From Nectonema munidae (taxonomy: Eukaryota; Nematomorpha; Nectonematoida; Nectonematidae): DNA of 64,000 bases. The translations under genes were made by a program, and so were the position numbers. Under the pieces are notes generated by a model that saw nothing but the letters and a program-made list of their open reading frames with translations, was not told the DNA's origin and did not search any database. The stretch lies in assembly GCA_030549495.1 (NCBI GenBank), contig JAUIRK010000917.1, positions 310,001 to 374,000 of the forward strand. Reading direction: 5' to 3'. Shown one piece after another: positions 56,800 to 64,000 of this stretch; position 1 is the first letter of the stretch, and every line of letters begins with the position of its first letter.

Positions 56800-58680
56800 T
56801 TATCTTAAATTCCCATTTTAATATATTATGTAAGGGGACATACATGTGTTACTCTTATAACTCTATAACACATATGTTACTCTTATAAGGTTTATTTAAT
56901 TCATTCATGGCCTAATAAACTTATTTGACACCGCACCTACCACTTATCCCTTAATTTTAATCTCAGAACATCTTTTTCGTAACTAATTGAGATTATTCAA
57001 ATTCTGGGGTTTTATTTTCAATATTCAACTTGCACTCTTTTTGTTTGTGCTCTACTAATGTGATCGTTTCCTGTTTTATATCTAATAGCACAGTGTAACT
57101 AACTATAAATACTACATCACAAATTTTTTCTTCAAAACCCTTAGATTAAGTTTAGGCAATAAAAAAAGAAATAGTTGGCATCCTTGATTGAAAAGTTTTA
57201 TTTATCTTTTGATCTATCTTCATGAACAAATGTACATCGCAATTCTATTTTCGATTATATTAGTGGTGATAAAAACATTTTCAAAATTATTTTCCCATTT
57301 GAACACCCTCCCTCCACATGCGGCATATTTTGATACGATTTTCATATAGTTGAATTACCCTCTTTTGTTAAAAATTGTCAATCAAATTAATATTAGAAAA
57401 TGTTGATATTTGTAGTTCTTTTTTAATGTTCCTCATGATCTTTTGAAATTTTTTAATAATATATAGTTTTAAACGGATAAAACTCATATATATTTATTTA
57501 ATTTTATCAATAAACATGGTTAATTTTTTGAAAATGGCAATCAAAATTTTGAATGTATGATAAAAATTCATTCAAATTTAACATAAAGCGATGCTTTTAT
57601 ACAAAATTTAGCATGCGAACTTGATTTTTAGACTCAGTTTTCGTATTTAGTCATGAAAATAATATATGGTAATACATTTATGGTTTACGTGTGAAAATTA
57701 TCAAACTCACTTTTTGTAATTGAGGTGCGAAAATGTCTCAAAGCTGCAATCAAATGACTGTTGATTCTTGAAAATTATCCTTAAAAAGATTACTTCATAT
57801 TTTAAATAAAATATTTTTTTAAACTAAATTGACTCTGCTGAATTTATTTCTGCACTTTGAACATTACTGTGAAGAAATGAGTGAAAATGCTAGCCGAATT
57901 AATGATGTAAGCCTGAAAATTACCTCGAAAAATATTCATACATTTTTTATACTTAATCAAGAATGCTTTTATTTCTGAACCCCTGATTTGCAATTAGAGT
58001 GAATTATTGATCAAATTTGCCATCTCCAAAAAAATCAAAGTCTGCATGTTTTTGATTTTATAATTGAATTTTCATGTGAATTTAGCTTTTGTATTGGTTT
58101 ATTATAATATACAATAATTGAAATAACAATTAATCAAAATCCTATGTACGGTGGTGCGCCCTCTCTCGTATTACCGCCGGCTATAAATTTCGGGATTTAA
58201 TTTTCTAATTTAAAAAAAAGAATTCTTAACACTACGGATCAAATTGACACATGCGCATAATAAACCTTTATTTATTCAAAAATTACCTTTTTGTTTATAT
58301 TTTATCTATTCTTCAATTAAGCTTTTTTAAGATAGTTAAATTAAAAAAGCACAAAATTTTATCTTTATTAGTCATTCGCAAGTTATTTAACCCTACCAGT
58401 GACTGCGGGCTTTTAATCGCGCCCTCAAATAAAGTATTCATTGTATAAAATTGGCTGAATTATATTCCTTAAATTTCCTAACATTTTCTAAAATTGCTCC
58501 CTGCATCTTTTGACACGATTTTCAAGGTAGTTGTATAACCCAGAGCCCCACCTTTTCAAAATATAATTAACATAAGTGTCTTGTGTTCTGAACTGTTAGC
58601 ATCCACTTTTCTAGAGCCCATCAAGTGAATATTTGATCAAGCACTTGAAGTCAATCACTAGAGTTCAGTAAACAAAACTA
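56800..58680. other. AT-rich interval with diverged repeats
   Basis: Two related segments about 1.2 kb apart (57325-57400 and 58505-58580) share CACGATTTTCA, then GTTG..T.ACCC. Read on the minus strand, 57590-57720 resembles a diverged unit of the 150-bp satellite (CACGTAAACC, then CGAAAACTGAGTC). No gene was recognised. Confidence 0.4.
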
Positions 58681-58684
58681 TTGA

Positions 58685-59110
58685 CTATTTTAAACATCAA
58701 ACTGAACGATTGCACAAATCCAGGTTTGATAACATAGGAATATTTTTGAAAAATATAAAGTAAGCCTTCTATGAAGCTTCAAAAAATGTCTGTTGTCAAA
58801 AAGTTCCACAACATAGGAGAACAGTTGATATTACTTTCCTGCTAAGATATCATATTGAATGTGCTAAGAAGTTATGAACTTGTAAAGTTGAAGAATATCT
58901 TCTTGTCAAACGATAGCGTTAGAAGGCTAATAGGAGATATGTCTGATGACATGATATCAGAGGTGGTTTTCGGAATTCGATTTTCAACTTTTTTGCAATT
59001 CAGTTTAATTAAAGGATGGATGCTACAAATGCTCTGAAAGTTCTGATAAGATTTGCTACTACATATGAGATTGAGTAAGCGTTTTCCGTTCAACTTGCCT
59101 TGCCATTGAA
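58685..59110 (+). pseudogene. ZBED5-like hAT transposase fragment (plus strand)
   Basis: The plus strand reads EASKNVCCQKVPQH, then KLKNIFLSNDSVRRLIGDMS, and then in another frame DEGTDATNALKVLIRFATTY. These match the segment KPHTIGE...LSNNTVSRRI...LDEST...FVRY of ZBED5-type hAT genes. Only about 140 codons remain, and the TDGA core downstream is not readable. It is on the opposite strand from the relic at 46.4-47.9 kb. Confidence 0.65.
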
Positions 59111-59159
59111 ACAAAATCCCAAAACAGCCAAACAGACAAACTGATTTAGATGCATCCAT

Positions 59160-61040
59160 CCCATTGAGATTGCTTGGCTTATTCAGACAATTTTTTAGTA
59201 CAGTAATTTTTATGTTGATTTATTATTTTAAATGAAACCAAGCTATTAAGAAATATAGAGAGACCATGAGGCTGGAAATTTTTACAAAATATGTGAACCG
59301 CTCTTCAAGCTCAACAAGAGAACAAAATCGTTTATATATGATATATCACTACTCATCGGATGTAATTAAATCTTTATCCCTCCTTATATTATTATTATTA
59401 AAAGGCATTGTCACAGTCTTTCTCTATAGTCTATCATAAGATGTGCTATACTCTAGCCAAGTGAAGATATGCCATCACTCTAAAAATGATCTCTTTTGTA
59501 AATTATTTAGGGAACAGAATTTTTGGTTCAGCGAAATTTATATTCGCTGTTGGAAGGTTAAAAGTGTCTTTGTCTTCTAAAGACCATATGGAAAGGATTG
59601 TATTAGAAGACACATTGGTAATACACAGTCAGATCTCATTTATCCAATAGTAGATGATTCGACAACCCCACTATCTGATGCAATTTTGATTATATTGTAT
59701 CGGATATAAGAGATTTCTCTCAACTGCTCATATCACTAAGCCTCGAGAAACCTGGTTCACATCAAATGAATTGGTTAAGTAGATTGATTACTCTATATTG
59801 TAATGCATTGCTGCTTAAAATTATATTCAGTTTGTAAAGTTAATTTACTTTTAATTTTAAAATTTGCTCTTTTAAATAGAAATTACAGGTTTAAAATGTT
59901 ATGAAAAAAAATGCTACAATATTAAATTTATATAAATTAGCTATTCTATTCCCTAAGTTATACGCTATAAATTTCATTAAAATCAAATTATTTGTATTGT
60001 TTTATTAAAAAAAAATTAAGGAAAGTGTGAAAACATTGCCAACTATTCTAAGAAATATTGAGAAAAAAACTAAAACATTAAATAAAACGAATATCTAAGA
60101 ATAAAGATGCTATATATTCGATTTCTGAAATAAAAGACTTGATAGTTTAAATTATATTTAGCAAATATAATAAAAGCATTTTTCCTACATTGTGTATTCT
60201 GTTACATTAATTTAATTCTTTCAGTTACTGTCAGCCTCGTCCCCCGACTTCAAGTAGAGAGGATGGGAGGAGGTAAAACTGTTTTCAATTGGCCGAGACT
60301 ATAAGATTTCATAAAGAAAACAACTTTTGACGAAGGATTTGTTAACAAATATTCCTATATTTGCTCATATCATCTGATAATACAAAACATGATATTGGTA
60401 AAAAAAAAAGCCTTAGATTATCAAGAAGATTCTTAATGGGAAAGCTCTGATATCGGGTAAATTCTGTTATAAAAATTTCTTGAAAAATGTTTTTTTTGAA
60501 CACAGTAAAAGAAAATTTCTGATGAAAACATTTATTATAGCACATATATCGTTGGATTATATATTTGAAGAGCAAAATTACACGCTGGATAAATTTTAGA
60601 AGAAATGACAGATATCTAATTTACTGACAGGTGAAATTTTTTGATGAATTAAACGACAAAAGTTGGTTTATTGAATAAATTAAAAAATTGTGAAAGTAGA
60701 ATTTATTTTAAAGCTATTTTCAATTTCAACATTTGTATTGCATAATAAGATAAATACTGTATTTAATTCTATAAAACAGCAAACAAAGTTGTTTGTGCAG
60801 CATATCACAAAGGAATTATTTTACTTCATTTTATTTTCTACTTTTTTTAAGTTTAATCATCGGACTGAAGACCGTTAATGAGATTCAGCTACAATGTACA
60901 AGTTAACGCATTACCGACACCACAACGGGGAAATATCTCACTTTGTATCATGTTGGCTTTAAAAAGTCGTAGAGAAACTGTTGGCCCTAAAAAGGATTAC
61001 TTGGCTTTAAAAAACGACAAACCTTAAACCTTCTTGAGAA
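59160..61040. other. AT-rich interval, possible Tigger-like terminus
   Basis: CAGTCAGATCTCATTTATCC at 59628 resembles a Tigger terminal repeat and could belong to the minus-strand pogo/Tigger relic that begins at 61050. The link is speculative. No other feature was recognised. Confidence 0.35.
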
Positions 61041-61049
61041 AACCCAACA

Positions 61050-62480
61050 TTGTGGTCTGGTTAGCCTCCTGTCTTTGGTAGCTGACATTTTCGCTGTACT
61101 ATGTCTTCTAAGTCAGGGGATCTCTCTGGTATCTGGGCGAAGGCTTTGCTGACTGCAAATGCTCTTATATCAGCAATGCTTCTACTGACATCTATAAGAC
61201 TCTTGTGCTTGAGTTTGGGGCTGGCTGATCTATAGCTCCTCTTATCCTCTGACTTCACTATTCTCTCGGTTGGATTCAAGCCGACGCTGAAAATCCTCAA
61301 CGGTTGAAACCTGATCAGGATCATTAGTCGCCAACAAAGCGTTGATAGTCACGGAGTCTTCCAAGAATAACTCCAGCTCCCTTTGCCACACAATTTTCAG
61401 TCCATATTTTACCCTTCTTTCTCTTACTAGACCTCATTTTCGACGTCCTTGTAACCTATACCATACTTTATAAAACACTTTTGAATCCTCTCAACGCGGG
61501 TAGATTACCTGAAAAACATCGGTACGTTGAATGAGATCAGGGGCCGTTATTCTTAGCTCTTTCTCCATTTGATGGATGATTCCTCAGAGTTATCCTTTTT
61601 TGAACTTTAGTTTAACTGCATTTATGATGCTGGGTGATGGAGGACCTGTTAGGAAGGAGGAAATTGAGTTTACGTTTGACAAATCTAGGTAGGTTTGACA
61701 GGAGCATTGCCAAGCAGTATGAGAATCTTTTGGTCACCCAGGCCTTCTTGTTTGCATGGTAATTCATGCCGAGATCTTTACGTTAGATCCTACCTAAGTA
61801 ACGTGGTTTAATTAACTTGCCGATGACCATTACAGACTCATTTCTTCAAGGGCCTTAGCACACAATGTGAGAGTGATCCCCTCCTTTGAGCATTTTTCAC
61901 CAGAACAGTGTGCCCCTTTCTTATGGAGTTTGGAGTCAATGGATGACTTGAAGAAAAATCCTGTTTTATAAAAGATGTCACGGATATCGTAGTCAGCGCA
62001 CAATTTGGGCAGACTCTGCTTTCTGCCATCTACCACAGTCCTATTGACTCCACCACTCTCGCCGTTTATCTTGCCAAAAATAATGTTATGTCGCCGACGG
62101 AAAGCCTCCAGCCAGCTCTTTGATGCCTTGAGCTCTTGGAGTTCTACCTGCAGTGCCACCTCGTATGCCTTCTAAAGAAGAGGGTCGCTCACAGGAAGAA
62201 GCCGAGCAGTACAATTTTAAAACGTTCGTAGAAGATGGCATTTAATTCATCATTTTATATTTTCCTTAACTTTTGTTTGCATTCGAGTGGTACATTGCTT
62301 TCAAACTCTCAGATACACTGCTTCCTTTTTATGATGTTTAAGTGAGTCTTCTCGCAGGGATGCCCTTGAGTGGAAAGCTACTCAGCAATAAAACGGATGC
62401 TCAGCTTCTCTTTGTTATGCATCTTGATCACTTCTATCTTCTTTTCTAAGGAAGTGGATGACGTCTTTCGAGGATTTTAC
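61050..62480 (-). pseudogene. pogo/Tigger-type transposase relic (minus strand)
   Basis: From the 5' end: a Psq-like helix-turn-helix (LEKKIEVIKMHNKEKLSIRF, about 62390-62450); the CENPB-type DNA-binding segment ASKSWLEAFRRRHNIIFGKI (about 62070-62130) followed by LPKLCADYDIRDI; and the start of the DDE domain with a decayed FFF / CSGEKCSKEGITLTLCA (about 61870-61960). C-terminal remnants include ATNDPDQVSTVEDFQRR near 61300. The catalytic centre is scrambled by frame changes. The element is locally less AT-rich than its surroundings. Confidence 0.82.
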
Positions 62481-62544
62481 GTTGTTGGGAGTCATCTGAG
62501 AGTTCCCAAATTCGAAGAAAATTCAAAAGAACCATTTAAAAGGC

Positions 62545-64000
62545 GATGATGCTGTGTAATGTTTAAAACAAATGTAAATGCAATGTATCATCATCATTGT
62601 GTCATATCCATTTGGACGTGGGCAACCATGGAGCGCCAAGTTGTTCGATCTTTCATCTTCCTTCTCATCTCCATTGTGTTGCAACTCTTTCCCAACGCTT
62701 CTTTGAGCCCATCGATAAATTTCTTGCGTGGTCTTTTTCTTCTTCCTTCCATCATTCCGTATGTACAAAAGCTTTCTAATCCATCTTTTCTCTCAATATG
62801 GCCAGCAACTGTTAGCTGCCTTCTGTATATTATATTCAAGAGTTCTCTTTTGGTTTCAACTCTCCTTAGTACTTCTTCATTTGTAATTTTTTGAGTACAA
62901 GATACCCTTATCAACCTTCTCCATATTTTCATTTCGAACGCTTCCAACTTTTTTTGAGAGTTTTTGTTTATATTTCAGGTTTCGCATCCGTATGTGAGTG
63001 TAGACCATTCTAACGTGAGTTAGAAATAGTGTGAGCATTTAACCATTCTTTTTTTCATATTTAATGATAGTTTTGTATTTCTGAGCATTTTTTCGAAATC
63101 GCACTATTAGCTATTGAAATTCTTCTTTTTATTTCTTTGTCACTCCTTCCATCGGAGGTGATTAAACTCCCTAAATATACAAACTATTTCACTTGATCAA
63201 TTATTTTGTCGTTGACCTTCATTTCTATCTTTGGATTATTCTCTTTTTTAGTAACTATCATTGATTTTGTTTTCCTGAGATTAATTCTTATTCCCATCGT
63301 TTCACTTTGTTTATTAACCTGTCGTATGAGGTGTTGGAGTTTATCCTTGCTGTCTGCAATTAATATAGTGTCATCTGCATACCTGATATTGTTAATGTTT
63401 TTTCCACCTATCTTTATACCTTCACGTTTCTCATCCCGACTTCAGCGTAAATATTAAACAGGTCTGGTGAAAGCACGCAACCTTGCCTGACTCCCCTCTT
63501 CACATCATCCATGATGTCATTTCCTCTCCAACTTTCACTGCTACTTTTTGCATTTATAAACATTTTGTATCATCTTCAAGTCTTTACCATCTATTCCAAC
63601 GTTTTCTAAAAAATTGAAAAGTTTTCTGTGATTCACTCTGTCAAACGCTTTCTCGTAATCAATGAAACATAAATAAACTTCTTTTTGAATTTCCATTACA
63701 TTATCTATTATCCGGTTAAGAGTATATATTATATTTATTGTTCCTGAGTCTTTAACAAATCCAAACTGTTCTTCCGCTAATTCAAACCTTATTTTATTTT
63801 TTTATTCTTTCTGCTATTGCTTTCCATATAACTTTTGCAATATGATTTATTATACTTATGGTTCTGTGTTGCTCACATTTTAGAATTCCTTCAATCTTTG
63901 GTATCTTAATCATCAGAGTTTCAAACATTTGTTTTCGCATCCTTCCATCCTCATATATTTTATTCGCTATTCCGGTGATAATGTTTACTCCCTTCTCCCC
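62545..64000 (-). mobile_element. RTE-like LINE, 3' part, runs off the right edge
   Basis: The minus strand ends with a 117-codon frame (62594-62947) reading KIWRRLIRVSCTQKITNEEV, then TVAGHIERKDG and KDRTTWRSMVAHV, the C-terminus of endonuclease-reverse-transcriptase LINEs. Further right, NNIRYADDTILIADS (about 63340-63395) preserves the RT catalytic YADD, and HRTISIINHIAKVIWK (about 63820-63870) is an upstream RT block. There are several frame changes, but the YADD box is intact. The 3' end near 62545 has short CAT/ATG repeats. The clade name is from motif style. Confidence 0.85.

Noticed and set aside
62559-63457. Plus-strand ORFs opposite the RTE-like LINE (62559-62894, 63206-63457)
   Set aside because: They are complements of recognisable minus-strand reverse transcriptase sequence.
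1-64000. LTR retrotransposons or endogenous retroviruses
   Set aside because: I saw no paired direct LTRs and no gag, protease, integrase or envelope-like reading. All reverse transcriptase traces are of the non-LTR type.

Overview
This is AT-rich, repeat-dense animal nuclear DNA. The clearest host gene is a voltage-gated potassium channel of the Kv2/Shab family, whose T1 domain and pore read most like arthropod Shab. Together with the low GC and the mix of hAT, piggyBac, FLYWCH-MULE, pogo/Tigger and non-LTR elements, this suggests an arthropod. A copepod crustacean would fit, but that is inference. I saw no bacterial operons, CRISPR arrays or retroviral/LTR elements.

Host genes: (1) Kv2/Shab on the minus strand, at least 6519-16293. 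Seven exons keep one reading phase and cover T1, S1-S6 and the pore. The extreme N- and C-terminal exons were not found. Its large S5-side intron (8761-13363) holds a ~150-bp satellite array and old interspersed repeats. (2) An intact, single-exon NAA50/San-type N-terminal acetyltransferase on the plus strand (56238-56711), with an overlapping upstream ORF and a poly(A) signal.

Mobile DNA from left to right: a hAT-like terminus and a piggyBac relic (0.3-1.1 kb); a hairpin minisatellite (2.0-2.3 kb); a piggyBac MITE with TTAA ends (3.1 kb); a hAT MITE inside a tRNA-like SINE (5.7-6.0 kb); two LINE relics in opposite orientation (17.2-22.0 kb); piggyBac and BED-finger hAT relics (25-27 kb); two more hAT MITEs (27.3 and 29.3 kb); pogo-like (30.5 kb) and MULE (31.6-33.4 kb) relics; SINEs (33.7-35.7 kb); a foldback repeat nested in a TIR-bounded element that carries a widespread uncharacterised protein family (38.3-41.05 kb); hairpin and tandem minisatellites (42.6-43.8 kb); a FLYWCH-MULE copy with recognisable introns (44.9-46.2 kb); a ZBED5-like hAT relic (46.4-47.9 kb); a ~5-kb element with ~260-bp terminal inverted repeats and a 12-bp direct flank repeat (49.0-54.0 kb) carrying a PHD-finger plus vertnin/OTU-like gene; a hAT relic (58.7-59.1 kb); a pogo/Tigger relic (61.0-62.5 kb); and an RTE-like LINE running off the right edge.

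The best candidate for something undescribed is the 48991-53964 element. The nested structure at 38264-41050 is second. Apart from the two host genes, nearly every recognisable coding trace is a decayed transposon gene.
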